DNA of 38,680 nucleotides from Legionellaceae bacterium. Lineage in GTDB: Bacteria; Pseudomonadota; Gammaproteobacteria; Legionellales; Legionellaceae. How positions within the stretch are numbered: the first letter of the stretch is position 1; every line of letters begins with the position of its first letter. The notes below the pieces were generated by a model that had not been told where the DNA came from, ran no database searches, and saw only the letters and a program-made list of their open reading frames with translations. Positions 26,192 through 34,965 of this stretch are shown one piece after another. Position numbers and translations under genes: made by a program. The stretch spans positions 1 through 38,680 of the forward strand of contig JARGOS010000014.1 of assembly GCA_029212505.1 (NCBI GenBank), in the 5' to 3' direction.

Positions 26192-27595
26192 ATCGCGAAC
26201 AACCGCTTGATCAGAAAACGCAAAACGTTCGTGGCCTATTTCTTGATAGGCCTCATGACCTTTGCCTGCAATTAAAATTATATCATCTGGTTCGGCTAAC
26301 TGAATTGCGTGCTCAATCGCTTGCTTGCGATCTTCAATACGTGACACCTTTGAGCCTGTATTTAATCCCGCTTGTATGTCATCAAGAATTTTTTCAGGAT
26401 TTTCTGTTCGTGGGTTATCACTGGTTAAAATTACATGATCGGCATATTGACTTGCGATACGCCCCATCACCGCACGTTTCGACGTATCTCGATCACCACC
26501 GCATCCAAACACCACAAACAAACGTGCTTGTTTTAATTCAGCCAGTGTTGATAGCGCGTTTTCTAACGCATCCGGTGTGTGCGCATAATCTACCAGAACA
26601 ACCGGGGAATTTGCCACCTGTTCCATACGCCCAGGGGATGGCACAAGCTTTGGCATAATCGCTAAAACATCAGGCAAAGCATAACCGTAGGCGAGCAAGC
26701 TTGTGAGCACGGCTAAGCTGTTATAAATATTAAAGCGCCCAAGCACCCCTAAACGCAATTCAAAATTTCCAAAGCATGAGCTCACATCTAACACCGAGCC
26801 CCTCATATCAAGACGTATATTCTGACCCCGTACATCACATGCTGTATCTATGCCATACGTAAGTGCTTTGCATCCAACGGGAATTTGAACTTGCATCAAG
26901 GCTGCATGAGCATCATCCTGATTGATGATGGCGAATTTTAACTCAGGATATACAAATAATTTTGCTTTTGCAGCGGCATAAGCGTCAAACGTTTTATGAT
27001 AATCTAAATGCTCATGACTTAAATTTGTATAAATAGCTTGATTGAACTTAACGCCATCGACACGCCCCATACATAATGCATGCGATGAGACTTCCATACA
27101 TACCGTTTTAATTTTATTTTTAACATATCGATAACAAAGCTGTTGAATTTGTAACGCATCCGGCGTGGTATTCAACAGCGGCTTCAGCGCATCCACCCGC
27201 CCTTCTCCAATCGTACCCATATAGGCAGCTTCGGTGTTTAATAAGGCGTGCGCTTGCGCTAATTGATAAGCAATCGTTGTTTTACCGTTTGTACCCGTCA
27301 CCCCAAACACATCCAGCTCGCGTGTGGGGTTTTGATAAAATTCACACGCTAAATTATTCAAGCCATCTGATAAATTGGGATAGGCCACGCAAGGTATGTT
27401 GCAGCTCGGTGGTGAATAATCTTTAGGATCATAGATAACAGCAATCGCACCGGCTGTGATGGCTTGTGGAACATAATTTCTTCCGTCTGAAGCCGCTCCA
27501 GGGTAAGCTAAAAACACATCACCTGGAGATACTTTTTGGCTGTTATTTTGAAGGTTTTTTATTTTAATATCAGGAAGTATGTTTAATTTCATCAA
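26147..27595 (-). CDS. murE: UDP-MurNAc-L-Ala-D-Glu:meso-diaminopimelate ligase
   Basis: Cytoplasmic Mur ligase that adds meso-DAP to the peptidoglycan precursor. The 482 aa are near the family's ~490. ATP-binding GTNGKT is at 101-106, the carbamylated-lysine region is DAYAAAKAKLF near 205-214, and the DAP-specificity motif DNPR is at 393-396, showing the DAP and not the lysine type. The ATG at 27595 overlaps ftsI by 4 bases. It ends the dcw run: murF and mraY, which usually follow, are replaced by a convergent DUF389 gene overlapping the last 45 bases. Confidence 0.97.
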   Translation of the reverse strand: MMKLNILPDIKIKNLQNNSQKVSPGDVFLAYPGAASDGRNYVPQAITAGAIAVIYDPKDYSPPSCNIPCVAYPNLSDGLNNLACEFYQNPTRELDVFGVTGTNGKTTIAYQLAQAHALLNTEAAYMGTIGEGRVDALKPLLNTTPDALQIQQLCYRYVKNKIKTVCMEVSSHALCMGRVDGVKFNQAIYTNLSHEHLDYHKTFDAYAAAKAKLFVYPELKFAIINQDDAHAALMQVQIPVGCKALTYGIDTACDVRGQNIRLDMRGSVLDVSSCFGNFELRLGVLGRFNIYNSLAVLTSLLAYGYALPDVLAIMPKLVPSPGRMEQVANSPVVLVDYAHTPDALENALSTLAELKQARLFVVFGCGGDRDTSKRAVMGRIASQYADHVILTSDNPRTENPEKILDDIQAGLNTGSKVSRIEDRKQAIEHAIQLAEPDDIILIAGKGHEAYQEIGHERFAFSDQAVVRDLIRREFRDLNKTNI

Positions 27596-29280
27596 GTTCG
27601 TGCCTCACTCACATCATCCGGCTCAATATCTAAAATACGTAAAGCAGCCTCCATCACCTTGGCAAACAACGGTGCTGCCACGCGACCACCGTAATAAGAC
27701 ACTTTGCTTGGCTCATGAATTACCACGGCTACGACCAAGCGTGGTTTTGAAGCAGGGGCAATGCCTGCAAAGCTTGCCACATAACGTTTGATTTTATAAC
27801 CATCTTTTCCTGCAATACGAGCCGTGCCGGTTTTTCCTGCAACATGATAACCTGGAATCGCGGCTTGTGTTCCTGTTCCACCTGGTTTTACCACGGCTTC
27901 CATCATATGTAACACTTGTTTTGAAATTTCAGGAGAGATAACGCGCTCCCCGGGTTCAGATGTTTCGGCATGCAATAAATGCACAGGCAATAAGCGCCCC
28001 TCGTTAGCAAAAATAGCGTACATTTTAGCCAACTGTAACGTCGTCATCGAAAACCCATAACCAAAACTCAGCGTTGCGAGTACAAACGGGCCGGCCTCAA
28101 ACGCACTCACAATCGAGCCATCGCTTTCACCAGGGTAGCCACTGGCTGTTCGGTTAGCCACACCACAACGTCTCAAAAAGTTAATCAGCTGTTCAGGTGG
28201 GCTTGCCAGCGCCATTTTACTTACCCCGACATTGCTTGAATGCTGAAGCACTCCTTCTACATCTAAAACGCCGTAACTTCGTGTATCACGAATTGCATGC
28301 CCTTCGACCATCATCCAACTGGGCCGCGTATCAATAATGCTATCCGGTTTGAATTTTCCGCTTTCTAAAGCGCTCGCAATACTAAACGGCTTAGTTACCG
28401 AGCCTGGTTCAAATAAATCGGTGATGGCACGATTACGATAAGAATCGCGATCATAGCGCCCACGAGCATTCGGGTTAAACGAAGGCCAATTGGCAACAGC
28501 AAGCACTTCGCCATCCGACGTATCAAGCACAACGATTGAGCCTGATTTAGCTCCAAATTTTGTCACCGTTTTTTTTAATTCATGATAGGCGAAAAATTGA
28601 ATACGGCGATCAATGCTCAGCTGAAGCGGTTGGCCGGGTTTAGGCTCTTGAATCACCTCAAGTTCATCAATCACGCGACCTGTTCGGTCTTTAAGAACAC
28701 GTCGTTTACCTGGCACACCTTTGAGCCAGTTTTGATAGGCAAGTTCAAGCCCTTCTAAACCATCATCATCAATATTTGTAAAACCCAATAATTGCGATGT
28801 GCTTTCGGCGTCGGGATAATAACGCTTGAACTCTTGTTGAAAATTAACGCCTGGAATAGCTAAAGCTTCAATTTGTTGCGCTACTGCAGGCGTTAACTGA
28901 CGCTTTAAATAAATAAAACCTCGACGCTCAACCCCCGTAAGTCGTTCTGAAATTTCTTTTGATGTTATGCCGAGCAAGTGCGCTAATTGCTTTTGCTGTG
29001 TAGGCGTGGGAGCAAATTTTTTAGGATTAAGCCAAAGTGATTGAACTGGCGTACTGGCCGCCAATGCAGCTCCTTGTCTATCAAGAATCATGCCGCGAAA
29101 AGCCGGGGTATTAACCACCCGAACACTGCGTGCATCCCCTTGGCCTTGTAAAAATTGGCGATCTAAAACCATGAGATCAACCATGCGCCAAATTAAAACG
29201 AGTAACAGTAAACTTAAAAAAAATCCGAGCGTGAAGAACCGCGCCCGATGATTAAACGTTTTATGGGCGCGGCGATTCAC
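27592..29280 (-). CDS. ftsI: Penicillin-binding protein 3 / septal transpeptidase FtsI
   Basis: Septum-specific class B penicillin-binding protein. The 562 aa match the family. A short cytoplasmic tail and a membrane anchor (about 15-38) precede the pedestal domain. Transpeptidase motifs are complete: SVTK with the active Ser294, SSN at 348-350 and KTG at 483-485. The ATG at 29280 overlaps ftsL by 4 bases, giving tight coupling inside the mraZ-led operon. Confidence 0.97.
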   Translation of the reverse strand: MNRRAHKTFNHRARFFTLGFFLSLLLLVLIWRMVDLMVLDRQFLQGQGDARSVRVVNTPAFRGMILDRQGAALAASTPVQSLWLNPKKFAPTPTQQKQLAHLLGITSKEISERLTGVERRGFIYLKRQLTPAVAQQIEALAIPGVNFQQEFKRYYPDAESTSQLLGFTNIDDDGLEGLELAYQNWLKGVPGKRRVLKDRTGRVIDELEVIQEPKPGQPLQLSIDRRIQFFAYHELKKTVTKFGAKSGSIVVLDTSDGEVLAVANWPSFNPNARGRYDRDSYRNRAITDLFEPGSVTKPFSIASALESGKFKPDSIIDTRPSWMMVEGHAIRDTRSYGVLDVEGVLQHSSNVGVSKMALASPPEQLINFLRRCGVANRTASGYPGESDGSIVSAFEAGPFVLATLSFGYGFSMTTLQLAKMYAIFANEGRLLPVHLLHAETSEPGERVISPEISKQVLHMMEAVVKPGGTGTQAAIPGYHVAGKTGTARIAGKDGYKIKRYVASFAGIAPASKPRLVVAVVIHEPSKVSYYGGRVAAPLFAKVMEAALRILDIEPDDVSEART

Positions 29281-29615
29281 TCGGCACGCAAAGCAATGGT
29301 TCGCCTCTGTGATGGCGACACCATATGTAATTTATGGGTAGCAAGTGCTTCGACTCGGGCAGGTGTTGCCAAGCTTGCCTGCTCAAGTAATAATTGCCCC
29401 CACTGTAATTGCAGTTGATGGGTTTGCTGCTCTTCCATTTGCATTTGGCTACACGTCACGCGATGCAAGTTAATCACATAAACCACAGACAGTGCGCTCA
29501 ATAAAACCATGAAGAGCAACGCGGTTTGAAACCCCAAGGCTTTAGAAACATGAAGTTTCGACCATCCCCCTTGAAACAAATGACTTTGATTCATCACTTT
29601 CGCTGCCGCATTCAT
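29277..29615 (-). CDS. ftsL: Cell division protein FtsL
   Basis: Small bitopic division protein that pairs with FtsB through a coiled coil and links FtsQ to FtsWI. The 112 aa contain a single membrane helix ([17 protein letters not shown], about residues 33-49) followed by a helical periplasmic part rich in Gln/Leu ([18 protein letters not shown]). The call rests on size, topology and position between rsmH and ftsI, because FtsL diverges strongly in sequence. The ATG at 29615 overlaps rsmH by 4 bases. Confidence 0.9.
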   Translation of the reverse strand: MNAAAKVMNQSHLFQGGWSKLHVSKALGFQTALLFMVLLSALSVVYVINLHRVTCSQMQMEEQQTHQLQLQWGQLLLEQASLATPARVEALATHKLHMVSPSQRRTIALRAE

Positions 29616-30541
29616 GATGTTTTCTCCCCTACCCTGAGTATTGCGCTTCGAGAACGAATATTTTGTTGAATTTCTTCATCGCTGGGTTTGATTGCTTTAC
29701 CCACACATTTAAAATTTGTTTTCAGCATTTCATGCATCACAGGAACGCCTTTTGGAAAACGTGGCCCTTCAGACTCTTTACGCATAAAACGTTTGACCAA
29801 CCTATCTTCTAACGAATGAAAACTAATCACAGCCAAGCGCCCGCCTGGGGCAAGCACTTCAAGGCATCGTTTTAAGCCTTGCGTTAAATCCGTGAGTTCT
29901 TCGTTCACATATATTCGAATCGCCTGAAAAACACGCGTTGCAGGGTGCTTGTTTTTAGGCCAAGATGGGTGCGCTAATTTCACAATTTCTGCGAGCGCTG
30001 TGGTGGTGGTAATTCGCTCTTCGGCTCGAGCCGTGCCAATCGCACGTGCAATACGTCGCGCATAACGCTCTTCACCGTATTCTTTAAATACATCTGCCAT
30101 GGCTGCTTCAGACGTTTGGTTGACAAAAACTTCAGCGCTCATATTTTGCGTTACATCCATACGCATATCGAGCGGCCCTGCGCGCATAAAACTAAACCCG
30201 CGCTCAGCTTCATCCAGTTGCGGTGAAGAAACGCCTAAATCCAATAAAATACCTGAAACTTGACCGTAAACACCCAACTTTTGTGTGACGTCGTTCATAT
30301 GGGCAAACGAATCATGAACAATCGTAAAGCGTGGATCATCAGCAAAATTTTCGTTTGCATGTTTGATGGCGTCTTCATCTTTATCAAAAGCAATTAAGCG
30401 ACCCTCAGGCCCTAAAGCATCAAGCATTGCACGTGCGTGGCCGCCGCGACCAAACGTACCGTCAATATAAATACCGTTCGGCACAATATTTAACGCTTGG
30501 AGCGCTTCTTTAAAAAAAACAGGTTGGTGTGTTCCCATCAT
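29612..30541 (-). CDS. rsmH: 16S rRNA (cytosine1402-N4)-methyltransferase RsmH/MraW
   Basis: SAM-dependent methyltransferase acting on C1402 of 16S rRNA. The 309 aa match the family. The AdoMet motif [14 protein letters not shown] is near residues 27-40, [20 protein letters not shown] is the conserved substrate-loop block, and [15 protein letters not shown] lies toward the C-terminus. The ATG at 30541 is 12 bases after the mraZ stop. Confidence 0.97.
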   Translation of the reverse strand: MMGTHQPVFFKEALQALNIVPNGIYIDGTFGRGGHARAMLDALGPEGRLIAFDKDEDAIKHANENFADDPRFTIVHDSFAHMNDVTQKLGVYGQVSGILLDLGVSSPQLDEAERGFSFMRAGPLDMRMDVTQNMSAEVFVNQTSEAAMADVFKEYGEERYARRIARAIGTARAEERITTTTALAEIVKLAHPSWPKNKHPATRVFQAIRIYVNEELTDLTQGLKRCLEVLAPGGRLAVISFHSLEDRLVKRFMRKESEGPRFPKGVPVMHEMLKTNFKCVGKAIKPSDEEIQQNIRSRSAILRVGEKTS

Positions 30542-30553
30542 GTCACGGCCTCA

Positions 30554-30997
30554 TCACAGGAAAAGCGTTTGTAGTTCATCAGGCAACCCATCGCTTGATG
30601 CTTCTTCTTTAAGCCAAATTTCACGTTTGGCTTGCCAACTTGCCTCATCCCAAATCTCAAATTTATTACCTTGCCCTATCATCACAACCTTTTTATCTAA
30701 ATTGGCATAATCCCTTAAAAGCGGTGGAAGTAACGTCCGTCCATTTCCATCTAACGTAATATCTGTGGCATGCCCAATTAACAAACGCTGAATGCGTCGC
30801 GCCGCAGCATTAAAGCTTGGCAAACGTTGCAGGCTGTCTTCAATTTTTTGCCATTGCAACACAGGGTAGAGCAATAAACAGGCTTCTTCCGTATCAATCG
30901 TCACAACGACCTGCTCACCTAACCCGTCGCGGTAGCGCGCAGGAATAGCGAGTCGACCTTTGCTATCCAGATTGATTGCATTAATTCCACGGAACAT
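30554..30997 (-). CDS. mraZ: Transcriptional regulator MraZ
   Basis: DNA-binding protein that represses its own dcw promoter. The 147 aa contain the two DXXXR repeats of the MraZ/AbrB fold: LDSKGRLAIP and LDGNGRTLLP. ATG 30997 is chosen because MFRGINAINLDSKGR is the family N-terminus and AAGGGG lies seven bases upstream; an upstream frame opening at 31027 adds ten residues that overlap the operator. The promoter and TGGNN operator repeats are visible just upstream. Confidence 0.96.
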   Translation of the reverse strand: MFRGINAINLDSKGRLAIPARYRDGLGEQVVVTIDTEEACLLLYPVLQWQKIEDSLQRLPSFNAAARRIQRLLIGHATDITLDGNGRTLLPPLLRDYANLDKKVVMIGQGNKFEIWDEASWQAKREIWLKEEASSDGLPDELQTLFL

Positions 30998-31021
30998 AAG
31001 CTTGCCCCTTGTGAGGTATCG

Positions 31022-31057
31022 CCCCACAATCCTCCACTTTTTTGCTATATTAAACCA
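31022..31057 (-). promoter_or_regulatory. MraZ operator repeats
   Basis: On the minus strand TGGGG (31026-31022) and TGGAG (31036-31032) stand exactly 10 bases apart, with a third TGGTT (31057-31053) 21 bases further. E. coli MraZ binds TGGGN repeats with a 10-base period, so this is a likely autoregulatory operator. It lies between the promoter and the mraZ ATG. A fourth TGGGG is at 31107-31103, upstream of the -35 box. Confidence 0.65.
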
Positions 31058-31066
31058 CTTTCTTAC

Positions 31067-31094
31067 ACTATAGAACAGCTTTGGAGGAAATCAA
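31067..31094 (-). promoter_or_regulatory. Promoter of the mraZ (dcw) operon
   Basis: Minus strand: TTGATT (31094-31089), a 16-base spacer, TATAGT (31072-31067). The expected start near 31060 places the MraZ repeats in the first 40 transcribed bases. Confidence 0.6.
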
Positions 31095-31165
31095 GCTAAA
31101 AACCCCACTTTTTAATCAAAACTTATAAATACATCACAGATTAACGAAGAACCGTGCGCTGTTAA

Positions 31166-31804
31166 CTAAATTTCGAATTCTACAGCATCATCCGTAGGAC
31201 CTAGATAAATAGTATCGAGCTCATTGAGTGAGGGTGCCGGTCCAAAAAAACGTTGGATATGGCTAAGTTGGTCATGATGTGCAAGTTTGTAGGTATCAAT
31301 ACTCTTCTCGCCAAAGAATAAAGCTGTAAAACTTGATACAGCCAAAAGCAACACATCTAACACTAAAAATAAACTTAATGTACTGGGTAGTAAAACTACA
31401 GAAGCAACACAACCGATCAGTGCAATCGCCGTAATAATGCCGTCTTTAATATACTCGTACTCTAGATCATGATGATTTTTATGATGATTTAAATAAGTTT
31501 CAAGAAAATTAAGCTCGCCAATGACCTCACTACTTGCGAAATTTTGTTCTAAGTTTAATTCTATGCTGTTTTTCGCTTCAATCGATAAGTTATGTAACCT
31601 TAGATTCAAAACGTCTGCAGGTTCGCCATGTTTCCGATTACATAAATGATAGAGCTCCTCGACCGCCTTAAGAAAAGCATCAAGTTTCTGTTTATTAATA
31701 GTAGACAGATTGGCATCCTGGGAAGCAGTGATGATGGCAGCTCTATCCTCATCTTTTTGAACAGAAACATCACGATCTATTTGCGAATATAAAAACAAAG
31801 GCAT
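31166..31804 (-). CDS. Hypothetical protein with membrane hairpin
   Basis: A 212-aa orphan protein. Residues 1-118 are helical and charged (coiled-coil-like stretch TINKQKLDAFLKAVEELYHL; ETYLNHHKNHHDLEYEY just before the membrane part), then residues ~121-165 form two or three tightly packed hydrophobic segments, and ~45 polar residues end in an acidic tail (TDDAVEFEI). No signal peptide or catalytic motif is seen. The ATG at 31804 has a weak ribosome binding site (GAGA). The layout resembles the proteins encoded at 24301 and 38084, and a secreted-effector or membrane-remodelling role is speculation. Confidence 0.6.
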   Translation of the reverse strand: MPLFLYSQIDRDVSVQKDEDRAAIITASQDANLSTINKQKLDAFLKAVEELYHLCNRKHGEPADVLNLRLHNLSIEAKNSIELNLEQNFASSEVIGELNFLETYLNHHKNHHDLEYEYIKDGIITAIALIGCVASVVLLPSTLSLFLVLDVLLLAVSSFTALFFGEKSIDTYKLAHHDQLSHIQRFFGPAPSLNELDTIYLGPTDDAVEFEI

Positions 31805-31984
31805 GGATTATTTTCTCAAAAACCTATTTAAAGAAACATATAATACACTAAGTAAATATAGAAACCAACATGGCTTTTTATTTTCCTGTAAATAAATTCT
31901 GGTAAATTATTCAACGACGATGTTAATCTACTAAACCTGCTGTATTTATAAATAATCATTAAATAATCATCGATTGGAGGTTAC

Positions 31985-32392
31985 ATGCACGCGATAAAAT
32001 GTTTATTACCCACCTTGTTGTTATTCACATGTCTAGATTTTATCTGGTTAGGCTTTGTGGGAAAAAATCTGTATCTCGATAATATTGGCTCCCTGCTTTT
32101 AATGAACGGGCAAACCATCACACCCAGACTGCTTCCAGCCTTAGGCGTGTATATCTTATTTGCAATTATGATATGGTTTATTGTCTTACCGCTGGCCCAG
32201 CAAAATATAGCCTTATCTTTCGCCTATGGCGCTATGGTGGGTTTGGTCGTTTACGGCATCTATGATTTAACCAATCTTGCGACACTGCAAGCATGGACCA
32301 CTAAAATTGCGCTAATCGATTCGCTATGGGGTATGTTCATATGTTCGATGACCAGCGGATTTTGTGCTTTTTTAAATAAAATTATGGCTTAG
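31985..32392 (+). CDS. DUF2177 family membrane protein
   Basis: A 135-aa protein with four hydrophobic helices. The patterns TCLDFIWLGFVGKNLY and GLVVYGIYDLTNLATLQAW are typical of DUF2177. The function is unknown. Members often sit beside DUF1295 or other lipid-related membrane genes, and here a DUF1295 gene converges on it with an 11-base overlap. The ATG at 31985 has a near-perfect ribosome binding site (GGAGGT, three bases upstream). Confidence 0.88.
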   Translation: MHAIKCLLPTLLLFTCLDFIWLGFVGKNLYLDNIGSLLLMNGQTITPRLLPALGVYILFAIMIWFIVLPLAQQNIALSFAYGAMVGLVVYGIYDLTNLATLQAWTTKIALIDSLWGMFICSMTSGFCAFLNKIMA

Positions 32393-33158
32393 TTTTAATT
32401 TTATTTTTTGATTTAGCAGGCCAAGGAATAAAACATGAGGTCGATTCCATGTAGGCTGGAAAATCCTTTCGTCGTTTAAGCGATTGGGCTTCCGTCATTG
32501 GGATCGTCCCAAACCACATAATACAAAAAAGCGTTGTAATCGAAAGTAGCGATATCAAACCAAGACCCAAGCTTGCACCCATCAGCGAGAACCCAAGCCA
32601 GATCATGCATTCAAAAAAATAATTGGGATGACGTGAGTAATGCCATAAGCCCTGCTTTAAAACTTCTTTTTTTCCACGCTGCTTATGCATATGAAGCTGA
32701 TAATCTGCCAAAGATTCACCCAGAATTCCAATCAAAATCAAAATAACGCTTAAATAGGCGATAACATTAAGATTTTGTACATATTGAAGTGTGAAAAAAG
32801 GTAAGGCTATCACCCAAGCCAACAGACCTTGTAGCATATACTGCCCCAAATAACCCAAGGCTTTCTGCTTCCAATCGCTTGCTAACGCTTCATAGCGTGG
32901 ATCACGATGACCTTTAAAGCCTCGCGTGAACAATAAGAAAAGAGATAAGCGCGCAGCCCACAACACAAGCAGCGCACCCGCGATCCACGTGAGCGCGTTT
33001 ACATCACGTGAAAACAAGTAAATAAGGCCCATAGCACAAATATTGAGCCCCCAAAAGATATCAATCAAGGCTGGATTTTTTGTTTTTAAATAAATGCCCC
33101 AAGCAACCAGCATGAGGCACAAACTAAACAACAAATTATTCAACACAATCATGAACAC
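32382..33158 (-). CDS. DUF1295 family membrane protein (steroid 5-alpha-reductase-like)
   Basis: A 258-aa polytopic protein. The block WHYSRHPNYFFECMIWLG is the signature of DUF1295 and the wider steroid-reductase/ICMT-like membrane enzyme group, which bind NADPH or SAM at this place. About seven hydrophobic helices are seen and the C-terminus is very basic (AKSKNKIKTKP). Substrate unknown; lipid modification is a reasonable guess. The ATG at 33158 lies 23 bases inside the DhaL-DegV gene upstream, so it is probably co-translated with it. Confidence 0.85.
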   Translation of the reverse strand: MFMIVLNNLLFSLCLMLVAWGIYLKTKNPALIDIFWGLNICAMGLIYLFSRDVNALTWIAGALLVLWAARLSLFLLFTRGFKGHRDPRYEALASDWKQKALGYLGQYMLQGLLAWVIALPFFTLQYVQNLNVIAYLSVILILIGILGESLADYQLHMHKQRGKKEVLKQGLWHYSRHPNYFFECMIWLGFSLMGASLGLGLISLLSITTLFCIMWFGTIPMTEAQSLKRRKDFPAYMESTSCFIPWPAKSKNKIKTKP

Positions 33159-34917
33159 TCCCTTGTTCTATAGCAACCGCTAATGCACCCATGCCTGCAT
33201 GAAGCTGAATAACGGCCGAGACAGGCATAATACCTGAAGACTTTAATGCAAGCTTTTGTTCAAGTTCAGATTCTAACTCCCGTGCATGCACTGGGTTATT
33301 CGCATGCAAAATACTAAAGCGACGAATCGGATTTTGCTCATGCTTTTTCTGAATCATTTTAAACAACTTTTCTAATTGCTTGGGTAAACTCATGGCATTG
33401 CCAAGCAAAACACCGGCCCCATCAGGATTAATACCAATAATGGGTTTTAATTTCATGGTGTGGGCAACCCAAGCTTTTGCTCGACCAAATCGACCGCTTT
33501 TAGCCATAGCATCACAATCATCTAACAAAACAAAAACTTTGATGTTTTCAATCAGTTTTTGTGTTTTTGCTAAGATATGATCAACACCTAAGCCTTTTTT
33601 AGCAAGATCCGCAACCGAAGCAACAAGCCAGCCCTGCGCACCCGACGTTGTGCGACTATCAACCACCGAAATATTACGAAATTCATTGGCTAGGGTTTTA
33701 AATGCTTGGTATGTCACACTCATTTTTGAGCTAATTGCGACAACGATAACGTGCTCATGCGTTTTAGAAAGCCAGGAGAACGTATCTTTAATCATGCCTA
33801 GCGAAGGGCTCGCTGTTTTTGGATACTCCGAATCAGACTTCATTCTAGAGGCTAAGTCTGTTTCATCAATCGTCAACCTATCGAGCATCACTTGTTGACC
33901 GTGTGTGATGGTAATAGGAATGCGGTGAATCGCATGTTCATCCAAAATAGCTTGAGGAATATCCGCAGAAGAATCAGTAACAATCGCAATACCACCTTTG
34001 GATTGATTCGCCTGATATTGCATCATCATATTTTCTATCTTAACTTCTGTTACATCAGCGTACGTCATGATTTTTTTAAACAACGTTTTAGAATCATCCG
34101 TATGAACATGAACCCGACTTTGGCCATGACGGTAAAGATTTAAATTACAATCTCCATCAGCCGCTAAATCTTCTGATAGCTGTGTTTGCATTTGCTCAGA
34201 AATATTGAGCGTCATCTGAACACAATAATTGTAATTGGGCTTGGTTTCCCAATGAACCGATTCACACTGGGTAACGACGGGAGCATCGGTCGCTTCATCT
34301 GAAATAACGCGCTCTTTTTGTACTTCACACAAGCCGGCTAAAAAGCCAGTCAGCCAATAATGTACGCCCATCGCGCCTGCATCGACAAGTGTCGCATCGT
34401 TTAAAAAGGGATTATCGCTCGATGTTTGATTTAACTGTGCTGTAAGCAATGCGGTAAAATGACCAAAATCTTGCTCAGACAATGATCGTGTGGTGAGTTC
34501 TTGCATACCCAAAGCAACGCTTTCGAGATAAGAAATTATCGTACCGGGCACAAAATCATCAATTTGAGCTTTTGATTTTTGACTAGCTGTCAACAAAGCC
34601 TGTGCAAGTTGAGGTAGTGTTAAGGCCGAATCACACGATAAGCACGCTGTAAAATGCGACAAAAACATCGAAAACATCATGCCTGAATTGCCGCTAGCTT
34701 TCAAAAAAACACCCTGGGTGTAAGCTTCAAGTAAATCACTGCTTGAATCAAGCGTGTCTAAACCATCTGCAACACCTTTGACGGTACGGAATAAATTAGA
34801 ACCTGTATCATTATCGGCAACAGGGAAGACATTAATACGATTAATTTTTTCTAAATTTGCCCCTAATGACGTTTCGGCCAGTTTAAAAGCATTTTGTAAA
34901 ATATCAGACATACTCAT
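33136..34917 (-). CDS. Fused DhaL (DAK2) - DegV protein, fatty-acid-kinase-like
   Basis: A 593-aa fusion. Residues 1-~200 are a DhaL/DAK2 kinase domain: FPVADNDTGSN supplies the Mg-ATP aspartates Asp35 and Asp37, and ASGNSGMMFS the nucleotide loop. Residues ~220-305 resemble the FakA middle domain (VHVHTDDSKTLFKKI, EVKIENMMMQYQ). Residues ~310-590 are a DegV/FakB domain (AIVTDSSADIPQAIL, the lipid-pocket ISSKMSVTYQAF, DSRTTSGAQGWLV). In Gram-positive bacteria FakA and FakB are separate and phosphorylate exogenous fatty acids; here kinase and fatty-acid carrier are in one chain. The FakA C-terminal domain seems to be replaced by DegV. The activity is inferred. The ATG at 34917 follows GAGGT. 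Confidence 0.9.
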   Translation of the reverse strand: MSMSDILQNAFKLAETSLGANLEKINRINVFPVADNDTGSNLFRTVKGVADGLDTLDSSSDLLEAYTQGVFLKASGNSGMMFSMFLSHFTACLSCDSALTLPQLAQALLTASQKSKAQIDDFVPGTIISYLESVALGMQELTTRSLSEQDFGHFTALLTAQLNQTSSDNPFLNDATLVDAGAMGVHYWLTGFLAGLCEVQKERVISDEATDAPVVTQCESVHWETKPNYNYCVQMTLNISEQMQTQLSEDLAADGDCNLNLYRHGQSRVHVHTDDSKTLFKKIMTYADVTEVKIENMMMQYQANQSKGGIAIVTDSSADIPQAILDEHAIHRIPITITHGQQVMLDRLTIDETDLASRMKSDSEYPKTASPSLGMIKDTFSWLSKTHEHVIVVAISSKMSVTYQAFKTLANEFRNISVVDSRTTSGAQGWLVASVADLAKKGLGVDHILAKTQKLIENIKVFVLLDDCDAMAKSGRFGRAKAWVAHTMKLKPIIGINPDGAGVLLGNAMSLPKQLEKLFKMIQKKHEQNPIRRFSILHANNPVHARELESELEQKLALKSSGIMPVSAVIQLHAGMGALAVAIEQGSVHDCVE

Positions 34918-34965
34918 AAAAAAATCTACCTCGGTGGTATTAATAAATATAATAAATAAAATGAA

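Noticed and set aside
34918-34965. Possible terminator (TACC/GGTA hairpin followed by T-run) between the DUF6671 and DhaL-DegV genes
   Set aside because: The stem has four base pairs and includes the DhaL-DegV ribosome binding site, so it is unlikely to stop transcription.
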